A stretch of DNA of 64,000 nt from assembly GCA_024516155.1 (NCBI GenBank), contig JAJJXM010000048.1, positions 1 through 64,000 on the forward strand, written 5' to 3'. Below the pieces are notes generated by a model. That model saw only the letters and a program-made list of their open reading frames with translations, made no database searches and was not told the DNA's origin. The translations under genes were made by a program, and so were the position numbers. Shown in pieces: positions 1-10,258 of this stretch. The first letter of the stretch is position 1. Each line of letters opens with the position of its first letter. Source of the DNA: Pyronema omphalodes. Taxonomy: Eukaryota; Ascomycota; Pezizomycetes; Pezizales; Pyronemataceae.

Positions 1-344
1 GTTCCGGCCCGGGAATACTAACCTTATTATTCATTCTCCTGTCGAGTTTGCCATGTTCTCTAAATGTTATACATGTTACCTATTCTATACTCACACAATA
101 TAGGGTGTGACAGGTATGTACTCTTTCTTTGTTATTATTATTTGGAATTACGGCGGTTAGTTATCTTTGGTATGTATTCCCTTGTTTTCTTATTTGGAAT
201 TACGGCGGTTGGCAAATGGTGGGGGATGTTGGTCATGTATGTAGTTATCACGGCGGTTAGCATTGAGAGCATTGTCCGCAGGCGGAGAATGCTGAGTCAC
301 GAGTCATGAAGGAGCAAGTATAAGAGGAGGAAATTTGTATGTAG
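1..344. other. Gene-free left edge with short direct repeats
   Basis: I see no gene here. A 20-bp segment ending in ACGGCGGTT occurs at 139-158 and again, identical, at 191-210. A partial third copy, TCACGGCGGTTAG, lies near 248-260. This indicates a local duplication with a period of about 52 bp. The short open frame over this stretch has no protein-like composition. Confidence 0.5.
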
Positions 345-893
345 TTTATTTCTTCACGCAATCAAGTTTCTATTTACTACAATCCTATCTACAAAAGTTC
401 CTTTGTGATATCCCCATCTCCCCGAAACTCACCTGTGATTTCCCAGCCAAAACCCTTGCCCATTCTCAACTTACCAGCCTTACCTAACCCGCCGCCGCCC
501 TCCTCGCCGCCGAAACCCCCGCGCTGCCTGTCGTCAGTAACCGTGGATACGGATTCTGATACTACCCTCTCACTGTATGAGTGGCGGCGCAAAATAATCC
601 CGTTCATCCTCGAAGAATATGAAGCAAGAGATGAATCGCGCTTCAACAGCTCATTGGCATTGAACGACTCACGGATCAGTGCCCTCACCTTGTTGGAAGT
701 CAACCAGGAAAATCAAGAGACTCACTGCCTCTTCGACAGAGTCGATGAGAAGATGTGCTGGATCAGCTACTTCCGGCGGGGAGTGGATGAAGGGTGGTTC
801 GTAATAGCTCTCCCTTTTTGCCTAGAGTTATTACTCGGTAAGAATCACCATGCTTACAAATATCGTATCAGGGTAGGGTATGACATCTACTGA
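345..893 (+). CDS. Unrecognised open frame, possible exon or gene remnant
   Basis: A frame stays open from 345 to the stop at 891-893 but has no ATG near its beginning; the first possible initiator is a GTG at 405. If coding, it is therefore an internal or last exon, or a remnant. The first 45 codons are Pro/Ser-rich. The middle (about 560-800) looks more protein-like: an acidic and aromatic stretch with EWRRKIIPFILEEYEARDES, followed by CWISYFRRGVDEGWFVIALP. A good donor-like GGTAAGAATC lies at 837-846, so the last residues may be intron. I do not recognise a family. The neighbouring 0.9-2.2 kb contains decayed minus-strand coding sequence, which favours a remnant over an active gene. Confidence 0.25.
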   Translation, partial: FISSRNQVSIYYNPIYKSSFVISPSPRNSPVISQPKPLPILNLPALPNPPPPSSPPKPPRCLSSVTVDTDSDTTLSLYEWRRKIIPFILEEYEARDESRFNSSLALNDSRISALTLLEVNQENQETHCLFDRVDEKMCWISYFRRGVDEGWFVIALPFCLELLLGKNHHAYKYRIRVGYDIY

Positions 894-899
894 GTTGCA

Positions 900-1660
900 C
901 CATGACAATAGCATTATATATGATACCAATCATATCTTCACACATTATAGGGTGTAACAGTAAGCCAGTTCCTCTGCTTGGTGTACACCTATCACCACAC
1001 CTAATGCTGCCTTGCTTGCTTGTGTCTGGGCTTGTTCTACATGCTGCAAGGGTGTTGATGACATGGTTCTGAATTCCATATTGTGCTGGAGGAGTCTCAT
1101 ATCTTGGGGTGTATCTGGGTACATCACAGTCATGATACCATGTATGTCGAATTTTGATCAGCATCTGTGGAGCAGGGGAATGTTCCTACATGGGTGTACT
1201 TTGTCAGCAGTATTCTAGATGTTGTCCAGTTATGTGGTTAGCTGATGTGTGGTTGTGGAAACCGACATATTGACCGCTCTTGGTCTGGACTGTGTTTTCA
1301 TCACCTTCTGTACCACCATGTGCGGTGGCGCCTGTGATTTCAGCAGCTCTGCTGGATAGGGAATTCCATCTCACCGCAGATATTCCCCGCAACTCCTGAG
1401 GCATTGGCTCCTTGTATACCTACAGATTGCGCTGCCATGCCCGGTGGTTTGGGGTTTTCTGGGAATGGTTATCATACCATTTCTGTCATGGGAACAATTG
1501 GATAGTCCTTGTACTCCGCTGGCCCTCAACAACATACCCCTCTCACAGTTTCTTCTCTGATCTCTTATTGTCCTGCCCTTTGCTGGGACTTGACAAAGGG
1601 TGACTATTCCTCTTTCCGACTCTTGTCATCACTGGTGTCATCAACAGGTAACGATTGATT
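900..1660 (-). pseudogene. Decayed coding region (frameshifts and stops), family unknown
   Basis: Read on the minus strand, protein-like text jumps between frames and is cut by in-frame stops. Around 1440-1540 one frame gives PAEYKDYPIVPMTEM, then stops, then NPKPPGMAAQSVGIQGANAS. The frame shifts near 1345 to SSRAAEITGATAHGGTEGDE (to about 1210). It shifts again near 1130 to YPDTPQDMRLLQHNMEFRTM and onward to a stop near 945. The composition (Gly, Gln, Thr, Asn, Met) stays similar across the shifts, as expected for one broken gene. No family was recognised, and it is also possible that these are chance open frames. No start codon or clean splice chain restores a single frame. Confidence 0.3.
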
Positions 1661-1665
1661 TATAT

Positions 1666-2169
1666 TCATTGAATCGCAGACTGACCGAGGCTTAGAAGGC
1701 CCATGCAGCAAAATACCATCAACCACCCAATAGGCGTCCTCGTGAAACCAACAACCTCATCAGGCCCCCCGATTTCCTTTACCCCAGATATCCACCTGAC
1801 TGCGATATGGAAAACAACCACGAACAGAAGAAGAGAAAACAAAATCAACACTGAGAAAAAACAAACAATAGTGAACTGAACCCTCGAAAACGGACACCTT
1901 TGTTCAAATCTGATTCCGCATGGTCCCTGTATGGCATATGACTCCAACCTCTTCCGTACACCTGTGCGTTGAAGAAACTCTAATACATGTTCTGTCAACC
2001 ATTCATGTTGGAACAAGTCCACCACCTTCATCACCGTCCCCCGACTCATCCTCTTCCCTTCCACCTTCCAAACCATTTTTTCAACATCAAAAGATCTCTC
2101 TTCCGTGCCATACATTCGCCAAACAGGTGTCCCAGGGTTTGTCTTTTTCCAGAACTGCAGAATCAGCAA
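1666..2169 (-). CDS. Unrecognised open frame with one TM-like segment, possibly partial
   Basis: This 167-codon open frame begins just after an in-frame TAG and has no ATG at its start. The first methionine is about 19 codons in (MYGTEERSFDVEKMVWKVEG). The N-terminal half is charged and protein-like. Then comes one strong hydrophobic segment of about 25 residues (VCFFSVLILFSLLLFVVVFH) and a second, weaker one near the end. It could be the 5' part of the decayed gene at 900-1660 on the same strand, or an unrelated exon. No family is recognised and the gene status is uncertain. Confidence 0.25.
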   Translation of the reverse strand: MLILQFWKKTNPGTPVWRMYGTEERSFDVEKMVWKVEGKRMSRGTVMKVVDLFQHEWLTEHVLEFLQRTGVRKRLESYAIQGPCGIRFEQRCPFSRVQFTIVCFFSVLILFSLLLFVVVFHIAVRWISGVKEIGGPDEVVGFTRTPIGWLMVFCCMGLLSLGQSAIQ

Positions 2170-2300
2170 CTATCTGAATCTTTCTTCTTGATTCGTCCAA
2201 GATGTGTGCCAATTATAGCGTGGTATACGTGATGTACCCATTCTCTTTATGTTGTCTTATTAGGTTGGGGTATGATGGTTCCTTGCCTCATTACTGTACA

Positions 2301-3352
2301 AAATATGGCTTTACACCACACCGCTAAGAGCATACCGTCAGGACCTAACAGGGAGCCTTCAACTGCTTGTGAAAGGCCGTAATGCTTCGTAGAGGATGAT
2401 AGGATCCTGTACAGTATCTGTACCGTTACTTCATATTCCTGACAGGAAAATCCTGTACAAAATCTTGTTGCTGTAATGAGTGGGAAGTTGACATATACTC
2501 ATCAGATGCGGCTCAGTGAGGGGTAGATCTTTACTTTCATTAACGTTGTGACATAATCTGCAGTGTAAACAATGCATCTGCTCATGAGGTATATCGATTT
2601 CCTTCGGCAGGTGCATATACTGTCACTCGCCATTTTCTCCCCTACCGCTTGAATCTTCCCCCTCCACCCCCCCCCCCCCCCCCTCCCCTCCCCCTCACCT
2701 GGCATTAACCCGGACATCTTCCGTCGCATCGCCGAGATAAGATCATAGCAAGCACCAACCATCACGTCCTATTCATAAAATAGCAAAAATACCAAGCATC
2801 ACACCTGAACCCTCAACTACTAAAGGAAGCAAAAAAATAAATTACTACACTATCTCATCTTATCCAATCGTAACCAATTCCTACCTACCACACCCCCCGC
2901 GCTCCCCTCCTAATCCAATTCCTACAGTATAAGGACGTATAAGTAAAAAAACAAAAAAAAAAGAAAAGTAAAAAAACCGCCTCCCAGGGGATCCCATAAA
3001 CTCCAACGTAATATTGAATGATGCACTAAAACACAGAAACAACAAACGAAGACAATAGTCAAAAAACGGACAGAAATATATAATGGAGTAACTATAATGT
3101 AATAACTAATGGCAAAAACGGAGCGGCAAGACAGAAAAACCAAGGTATTGGTTCCTTGGTTTATAAGTGGGAGTGGAGTATGAGATCGTTCAACTGGCTG
3201 AGCTGGCTAAGCTGGCTGTCTCAGCGTCAGGGGTTTCCATCATGCCGGGCTTCGTCACTGTGGGATCTCCGACGACAACTATGCAGGTCTCTTGGTTTTC
3301 TGTGGACTTTGAGAAAAAACATTTACTCAAGCTTTGCATGCTCCCGACTAAA
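2301..3352. other. Gene-free stretch with poly-C tract
   Basis: No gene was seen between the left-edge remnants and NEM1. A pure C run of 17 lies at 2667-2683 inside a pyrimidine-rich patch (about 2657-2698). The stretch 2760-3150 is A-rich on the plus strand and lies downstream of the NEM1 stop codon. It may hold the NEM1 3' UTR, but no polyadenylation site can be fixed. Confidence 0.5.
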
Positions 3353-4803
3353 TTATCCCCGACATTCCCCCATCCGTAATGCCAATAATGCTCGTACATC
3401 TGCAACATATTGAAGTGCCTGAAGCATTGGGATCAAGTTCAATAAGTCGATATCGGTAGGATCGTTGATCCAGCCTTCGATAGGGATGGCGTTGTCTATT
3501 GCATTGTTAGCCGCGATTTCCAAAACATCAAGAGCTATGGAAACCAACCTTCATGAAAAGTATAACTCATAGGAGAATTATCAATGATGATAACCTTCGA
3601 AAGATCCGGTTCCACCGTAGCAAGATCCTTAATATAAGCACCATTTCTATGGGAACAATGCTGCCTATAAAACCTTCCCTTGAAATATTTTCTATCTTGT
3701 TCAAGCCAATCTATAACGGGATCTGCATATTCCTGTACCGAGGCTGTAAATACTACTAGGTTGTACCATTTTGCTACCTATTTGTTTTGCAATTTTTCCG
3801 GTATATTAGCCGTTGTTACAAACAAAAAAAAAACGTGCATGCATCAACGGCATTGAATTGAGCGAGTTCCTGGTTGGGAATGCTTGAGGGGGCTTACTTT
3901 TCGTAAAAACTCATCGCAGTATGGTCGCTTGTGAACATAGTATAATACAGCGTGTTGTTTATCAAGCTTTACTTCTACCATATGACCAGAAGACATACGA
4001 CCACCCCGCGCAAGGGAATGGATCAAAGTTTCGTCAAGATCGAGGATTAAAGTTTTCGGGGAAGGTTTGCGGGAGAGTAAAGGGACAGGAGGACCCGAAG
4101 TGCGGGGGTACTTTGTAAGACGCAGAGTTTGGTTTGGTGATGTTGGAGATTTTGCTGATAGAGCTTTGTTTTTCTGCATACCCTCTTCACGGTACAGCTG
4201 TATTCGGATTGATCTTCGTGGAGATATATCATCAGTGACGACTGGAGGTTGCTCAGCGAAACTCTTGGTCCGCCGATGCTCTATGGCTTTCTCATTGGTC
4301 GTAGGTATAGATCTTGTGACAGTATCATTTGGAAGTGCAGGTTGTGGAATCGGTACGCGCGGGGTTGCGCCTTTCCGAAACGGCTGCAGAAGTAATCTCA
4401 CTGTCCTCCGTAATGGCATAAGTGGTGAAAAGTTTCCTTCATCATTGTGAAGACAAGCTACCAGCCAATTGGTAGAAACTGCTATCGTTGATATTATCCA
4501 CCTAATACCGACGAACCAAGGATTCAGGACTGTAAGGTAGATCCTCTCACCGACGGAAACTACACCGCCGCCTTCACGTCCAAATGATGTCACAGGTCCT
4601 GGGACCGCCGCTTCGTCTTCAGTGTCGTCTTCGATTGCATTGCCGTGGTCTTCTTCTGTTTCGTTCCCGCCGTATTCACCAGATTGTCGGTTTATTAAAC
4701 CGTAACGTAGTCTAGAACCCTTATTGCTTGCTGAAGGTGTAGTGGGAGGGGTATTGCCAATAACTTTGTTGACCCTCGACGATAGTATGCTGAGAGAGTT
4801 CAT
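3353..4803 (-). CDS. NEM1: Nem1-like protein serine/threonine phosphatase (FCP1/SCP HAD family)
   Basis: Probable catalytic subunit of the Nem1-Spo7 phosphatase of the nuclear envelope and ER. In yeast this complex dephosphorylates the phosphatidate phosphatase Pah1 and so controls triacylglycerol versus phospholipid synthesis and nuclear shape. Three exons: 4803-3898, 3777-3549 and 3495-3353, giving 425 residues. The introns (120 and 53 bp) have GTAAGC..TAG and GTTGGT..TAG ends. The start MNSLSILSSR is typical of filamentous-fungal Nem1. A membrane stretch lies at about residues 88-118 (NPWFVGIRWIISTIAVSTNW). The HAD motif DLDETLIHS is at 255-263, with Asp255 the expected nucleophile and Asp257 the acid/base. 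KWYNLVVFTASVQEYADPV and IIIDNSPMSYTF supply the later HAD motifs, and IPIEGWINDPTDIDLL closes the domain. No Spo7 gene lies in the window. The poorly conserved residues 30-80 are acidic. Confidence 0.93.
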
Positions 4804-5841
4804 CGTCGCCTCCGTAGCTCCATGGGACTCGGTCCCAACAACCGGAAAGTCCGCTGTGTATGTTCGTTTGAAGGCGAAAGAACTCGCGATCGGGATATGG
4901 ACGGTGTAGAAGCCCCGCGATCTGTTTGCGATCGCCCGGTCGTGTTTCAGCTCAAGCTTCGCGCCGGTGGTCGTAGACTGCTCGGTTTGGGGTGGAGGCG
5001 ATGTTGCGGTACTCGAGAGTTAGGGGCAGCTCGTTGGCTCGGTGGATAGTGATAGGTTCTGTGACACTGGGTGACGGATAGACGAGAGTGGTGGTTCGGT
5101 GAGGTCAAAGCTTCCGGTGATTTCGTGTATAATTGTGGGTTGATTGTGGAAGTATTGGAAGAAGAAAGGCCGGCGGCGGAGGAGGACAGCAGCAGCGAAG
5201 CACAAGGATTCCGGAGCAGCCGAATGCGACACTCACCGACAACGGGTTAGTGAGCTTGAAGAAGGGCCGCCGATAACTTCAACGTCCCAACGAAATACTG
5301 ACAAGTTGACGATGAGAGGAAAAGTGGATATGAGGGAACAGAACAGAACACGCTGGTGCAAGATGAGGAAATACGACAGACGGACGTGTATTTTGAAGAG
5401 AACCGCTATGTCAGAGCTCCAACAAGCTTCATTCAAAGGGCGTCAGTAGCGGCCGCGGCGACTGCAACGAGGATTCTGACATCTGTTCACTACATCGACT
5501 CAGCTCCAACGACACTTCTCCGCTCAACTCCAACGACATCCTCTGCTCAACTCCAAAATCTCCAGCTTTCACTTCTCGCGAACACGTGGTGATGTCAGTT
5601 ACAACAGAGCAACAGCTCATCTCTCAAGCTCCCCCCAACAATATCAGCAAAAGAATGGATATCAGTCGATTGGTGGAAAAGTGACAGTTGCGAAACTACT
5701 GCACTGTCACCATCCATACTCCGCGCCTACCATTGCCCCGCACTAATAACATACAATTCTATCATCACAGGTGTCATAAAAGAAAAAAACACGAAACACA
5801 TGACCAGCACATTTAATCCTCCTTAAATTTGGAACTCCTTC
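4804..5841. promoter_or_regulatory. NEM1 5' region and SPC25 3' region
   Basis: About 1 kb separates the NEM1 start (4803, minus) from the SPC25 stop (5842, minus). It should hold the NEM1 promoter and 5' UTR and the SPC25 3' UTR. Several short open frames cross it on both strands, but none has family signal or splice support. No clear TATA box or known operator was identified. Confidence 0.4.
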
Positions 5842-6770
5842 TTATTCCGCTGTAGCCGCCGATTTGAAGAGTTGTCGCATATCTTTTAGGAAAATGGAGA
5901 ATTGTCGGCTTTCGTTCAGCTTGTCGACTACTCGTGTAAGCTCGTCCTTATTCAGCTTCGGTCGGCATTTGACGACTATAAAACCGTCAGCATGACATTT
6001 CTGTCCAATAGTTCCAGCATGAAAAACCACCAACCTTCGTAGTCCGCCGACGTCATATTCACCACAAACCAAAACTCCCTCTTCCAATCGGTATCCACGA
6101 CGTGGGTGTATGTAATCTTCAAATGGTCTTCGATACCCGCACCGTCAATCTTCATTCCGAGATGGTCTTCCCAGAACTCGAGTTCAGGTTTATTCCGTGC
6201 CTGCTGATCCATGAGTTGTTGTTTTTCCGCCGCGCGCACTGTGGTACTGTCAGTAATATTCCAGGCTCCCTTGGAGCAATCCACATACATGCGCGCTTCT
6301 TCTCTACCGCAGCCTTCATCTCCGCAACCTGCGCCTGTAGAATCTCCACCCTATCATCCCTCGCCTTCTTCTTTGTTTCCATTTCTGCGATAGTATTCTC
6401 CCACTCTTTCACTTCTTCTACCTGCTTTTTTCTCTGGTCCTTCAGCTCAATCTCCTCCATTCTCATTCTTTCCAAATCGGATTTCATTTTCTTCGCACGT
6501 TCTGTAGTGCGTCAGACCTCATCCAGACATCATCTGAATATATCCCAAACAGCGAGGGGTAGCACCATTAACCTCCGCCTGCGTCACCACAAATTTCGCA
6601 TCCTGATCCTCAATGCTTTGTCTAGAATTATTGATAAAAGCCTCGAAAGTTTTCGTAAACTGTGCCATGCGCTCTCGGAGTTCTTCGGCGCCACGAAGTT
6701 CATTCGGAGGGAAGTTTTCTGCTATGTCGCGGATATGGTGAAGTCTTTCTTTCAGTGCTGTGCCGGACAT
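5842..6770 (-). CDS. SPC25: Kinetochore protein Spc25 (Ndc80 complex)
   Basis: Subunit of the Ndc80 complex (Ndc80-Nuf2-Spc24-Spc25), which links kinetochores to spindle microtubules. Spc25 pairs with Spc24 at the inner-kinetochore end. Four exons: 6770-6566, 6501-6289, 6238-6035 and 5975-5842, giving 251 residues, the usual size. The introns are 64, 50 and 59 bp and phases agree. The N-terminus has the family stretch AEELRERMAQFTKTFEAFIN. Residues of about 40-150 form a long coiled coil (KSDLERMRMEEIELKDQRKK and on). The C-terminal globular RWD-like domain shows LEFWEDHLGMKIDGAGIEDH, WKREFWFVVNMTSADYEVVK and CRPKLNKDELTRVVDKLNES, which match fungal Spc25. The start at 6770 (MSGTALKERL) is the only ATG before the conserved region. 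It diverges from SWC4. Confidence 0.93.
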
Positions 6771-7446
6771 TTTGGGTGAATTGTTTGCGTGTGCGGATTT
6801 TGGTAGAGGCGGGAAATTCAACGTCGAGTACGCGAGTGTTCGGAGCTTGGTTCAAGATGCGATGATGGCTGCTGTGGGGTTTCGAGACGCGGCTAAGGAA
6901 GGCGTGAACGCGTTGCGAGGGTAACCAACGCCAAACAGTAATTCACCCAGGCTTGTCACGTGTCGTACCTTATGTATCACGTCGATTCTTCTGAAGAGAA
7001 TTCCACAGACCAATCATTGCGTGCCTAGGGAGACTGAAATTAAGAAATACCCCGTAGCAATTAATAAATAATACGAATATTTTCTTGAGTTTCGCATGAA
7101 AATGTTCAGCATTCCAGTCGCATTCACCAGAACTGTTATGATTTATTGCCTCTCCGCAACAGCTTTATCGTCTCTGGAAAAAATCATTCTTTCTACTTTG
7201 TAGAAGTTACTTTGTTTTAAACCATTCCGAAGAATTAATCCAAAGGCAGTGGTTACGAACCGCTCTTCGCTCCAACGAATTCTCTCTCGTCACGTGAACT
7301 CCACGGTCCACCACCAAGCTCAGCTCCGCTAAACGCACTCGCCGCAGTTCACGCGTCGACCGTCAGCGACTCAGCGTCATCCCGACATATCGCGCCGCCC
7401 CGTACACACCAGACAGACAACTCCACCTCCGGCGCAAAGCACAATC
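6771..7446. promoter_or_regulatory. Shared divergent promoter region of SPC25 and SWC4
   Basis: The two start codons (6770 minus, 7447 plus) face away from each other across 676 bp, so both promoters must lie here. The central part (about 6990-7260) is AT-rich and the outer parts are GC-richer. Pyrimidine-rich, CAC-rich sequence precedes the SWC4 ATG (7260-7446), as is common for fungal housekeeping 5' UTRs. No named operator was recognised. Confidence 0.55.
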
Positions 7447-9014
7447 ATGAGCGGCTTCCAAGATGTTCGCGATGTCATGGACATCTCAGGTCCTATGGAA
7501 AACATCCCCCGACCTCCGCCTGCAAAGAAACAAAAGACCGTTGAAAAGCGACCTGGTATATCCACCACCCCCGAGCAGCATCCCTATGCCGCCCTGTTTG
7601 AGAAACAGGAGCTAATTATGACGAATAGATGGTATCACCCGTGAACTGTTTGCGCTGCTGGGTGAAAACCCCCCGCCGGTTGCTATTGTAGAAAATAAGT
7701 TCAAGGAAAAACCGAAATGGATGGGGAAAGCGAATCCATGGTGTGTTTTCTCTCCTCCCCATATCCCTCTCTCCCCAAGCCCGCTGCCCTTTCCTACTGC
7801 CACAGTCCCCCGAAGATATAGCAGATAGGCGATACTGACATCCCAGGGTCTGGACACCCTTCAAAAACCCCGCGCGCAACGACGACCTAACCCTCTACCA
7901 CTGGGAGCGCAAAACCGAATCCTCCGAGGACCGAGTCTACGCCTTCTCAAAATTCAACGTTTCAGTGGATGTTCCCATCCCAACGGAGAGCGAATATGCC
8001 GCCCTACGTTCCGACGACTGGACCCGAGAAGAAACCGACTACCTCCTCTCCATCTGCCGGGACTTTGATCTTCGCTGGAGCATAATCTGGGACCGCTACG
8101 AATACCCCGGGAAGACTCGCAAGCTGGAAGATCTAAAAGCACGATACTACAACGTCTGCCGTAGCCTAATGGAGCAACGAACTCCAGTTGCACAAATGAC
8201 ACCCGAAGAACTAATTGCCTACAACCTAACCAACTTCGAAAAAGAAAGAGAAGGAACAAGAAGAGCAATGGCAGAAAAACAGTTCAATAAAACCGAAGAC
8301 CAAGTCCGGGAAGAAGAAATGCTGTTAACAGAACTAAAACGCATCGTCGCAAATCAGGAGAAAATGTTCGAGGAACGGAAAGATTTGTTCCAACGCCTTA
8401 ACTACCCCCAAAGCTCCGGCTCCATTCAGCAATATCAGGGTTCCCAGGGTATCGCCCATCTTAGGGATATGTTACTGGCCAACAACGACAAAAATAAAAA
8501 ACGGAAAACCATATCCATGGGTGCCTCAACCAGTGGTGGTGCATCAGCAGCCGGGGTAGAAACCGCGCAAGCCACACCTACAAGCGCAGTATCAACAGAC
8601 CGAGACCGAGACCGACCTCACTCCAGCCACCCCAACAAATCCGAGCGCAGCGAGAAAACCGACAAATCCGATAAACCGGAAACCAAGCGACAACTCCGTA
8701 AGCTCACCAAAGAAGAAGAACTGCAATATGGAGTTTCGACACACGAAAAATTAGCAAGCGGTGTGAAGTTACGGTCAACTATGAATAATAGTACCATAAA
8801 GGGGGCTACGCAAACGAAAATTATGGGCGCGCTTACACAACTTGGAATTCCGGCGAAACTTACTATGTGTACGGTTAAAACTATGGCGAAAATGCAGTTG
8901 TTGGAAAGTCAAGTTGCGGTTCTGCTGGATACGAGGAAGGCGATTGATAAACTTGAACAGGAGGCGAAGGTACTGAGAGCTCAGTTGGGGTTGAAGGAGA
9001 AGGAGGGGGCGTGA
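7447..9014 (+). CDS. SWC4: SWR1-complex / NuA4 subunit Swc4 (DMAP1 family)
   Basis: Nuclear subunit shared by the SWR1 remodeller (deposits histone H2A.Z) and the NuA4 acetyltransferase. Three exons: 7447-7555, 7629-7740 and 7847-9014, with introns of 73 and 106 bp, giving 462 residues. The N-terminus (DVRDVMDISGPMENIPRPPP then KKQK) is the usual Swc4 opening. The conserved motif GKANPWVWTPFKNPARNDDL is made only when intron 2 is removed, which fixes that splice. The SANT/Myb-like domain lies at about residues 130-185 (DDWTREETDYLLSICRDFDL, RWSIIWDRYEYPGKTRKLED). It is followed by a charged helix (about 215-265). A low-complexity Ser/Thr/Asp/Arg linker comes next, and then the C-terminal DMAP1 helical region (about 380-460, KIMGALTQLGIPAKLTMCTV). 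Length and order fit the family. Confidence 0.94.
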
Positions 9015-9295
9015 TGGGGTAATGCGGGGATAGGGGGATTGGGGGATGGGGGGATGGGGGGATGGGGGATTTTGAAATTGTGGGTCAGAATTGGGAATTG
9101 GGAATTTGGAATTTCGGAACTTTTGCGGGTTGCGTTGTATTTACTTTTCTTTGCTTTACTGTGGTTTACTTACTTGCTTCATGTACTATCACTATTTTCT
9201 TTTTTTCATGCATTGAATTTTAGAAATGAAATGGAAAAAAACATTGTAAATTACAGCTGCTGCTGTCATTTTGAATTTGACCTGCGGAACACATG

Positions 9296-9299
<4 letters not shown>

Positions 9300-9330
<31 letters not shown>
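9300..9330 (+). repeat. Poly-A tract (31 nt)
   Basis: An uninterrupted run of A lies about 285 bp downstream of the SWC4 stop codon, inside an A-rich region. The sequence just upstream has no complete coding sequence or target-site duplication that would prove retroposition. It may equally be simple slippage. Confidence 0.8.
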
Positions 9331-9332
<2 letters not shown>

Positions 9333-9730
9333 AAGAAACAATAAGGTAACATGAAAATTAAAACTGGAAATACAGAAGGAAATTGAAATGGATATAAAAA
9401 TAGAAATAGAAAAAGAAATGATTTTCCTAAAGATATCGTAATAAATGCTGCTTAAATAAACCATAAATAATAACCCAAAAAATAAATAAGCAAACCATAA
9501 AACAAGGAATAAAAAATCAAAATCAAAATGAAAATGAAAATCCAAAAGCATAAAAAAAAAGAATAATGTCCAGGATTGACATAACATACAACATAAAGAT
9601 AATAATAGTGACAGTGATAATTGTCAGTAATGGAATTGATATCAAAAAAGTTTCGACTTTACATTCTCACCCGCCACGGCCAGCTATGTTGCAATGCACA
9701 ACCCGCAACCTCCACAGAACATTTCCATGC

Positions 9731-9808
9731 CCATATTCATATTCATATTCATATTCATATTCATATTCATATTCATATTCATATTCATATTCATATTCAT
9801 ATTCATAT
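9731..9808 (+). repeat. Hexanucleotide array (ATTCAT)n, about 12-13 copies
   Basis: The repeat CATATT is nearly perfect from 9731 to 9808. Because the unit is two codons long, every frame stays open and produces artificial His-Ile or Tyr-Ser dipeptide proteins. Confidence 0.9.
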
Positions 9809-10258
9809 GAAAAAACTCCCCTTAAGAGAAATCATCAGTAATCATAATCACAAAAAAGGAATAAACCATAATAATCAATCACAAAATAAACCGAAAATCA
9901 ACGACCATAAAAACAAATGTTCATAATAGCAATGGCCATAAAAAAAACTTCAACCGGAAAACTTGAAATATCCCATATTATTCTCACATTCTCGCATTCT
10001 CGCATTTCGGCATTCTCAAATATGGCCCAAAAGTGATTGGTGGGAGGAAATCAGGAAAACATATGATAAACAAAAAATTAACATTCAAAGCACAGCCGAC
10101 GCTACAAAAAAAACAAAACACAAGAAAAGCCCCAGATATCCTAAATATCTTAATTATCGCAATGTTCTCATCTTACTCCTCGTTACTCCTCGTTGCTGTT
10201 CATTGCTCCGTCTTCTCACTACGTCTTCTCTTCTCACTCGCCCAGTCTCGACTCGTTC

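Larger units (their letters stand above)
9015..10258. other. Intergenic between convergent SWC4 and the peroxiredoxin gene, repeat-rich
   Basis: SWC4 (plus) and the DOT5-like gene (minus) converge here. The stretch holds GGGGGAT-type repeats at 9026-9070, a run of 31 A at 9300-9330, A-rich AAATGGA/AAATAGA tracts up to about 9560, and a hexamer array at 9731-9808. Open frames over the arrays code only for His-Ile or Tyr-Ser repeats and are rejected as genes. Confidence 0.6.

Noticed and set aside
9300..9330. Poly-A as proof of a retroposed gene
   Set aside because: No complete coding sequence, target-site duplication or intron-less copy is visible next to it.
9566..9926. Open frames with YSYSYS or HIHIHI repeats
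   Set aside because: Hexamer array artefact; flanks lack coding character.
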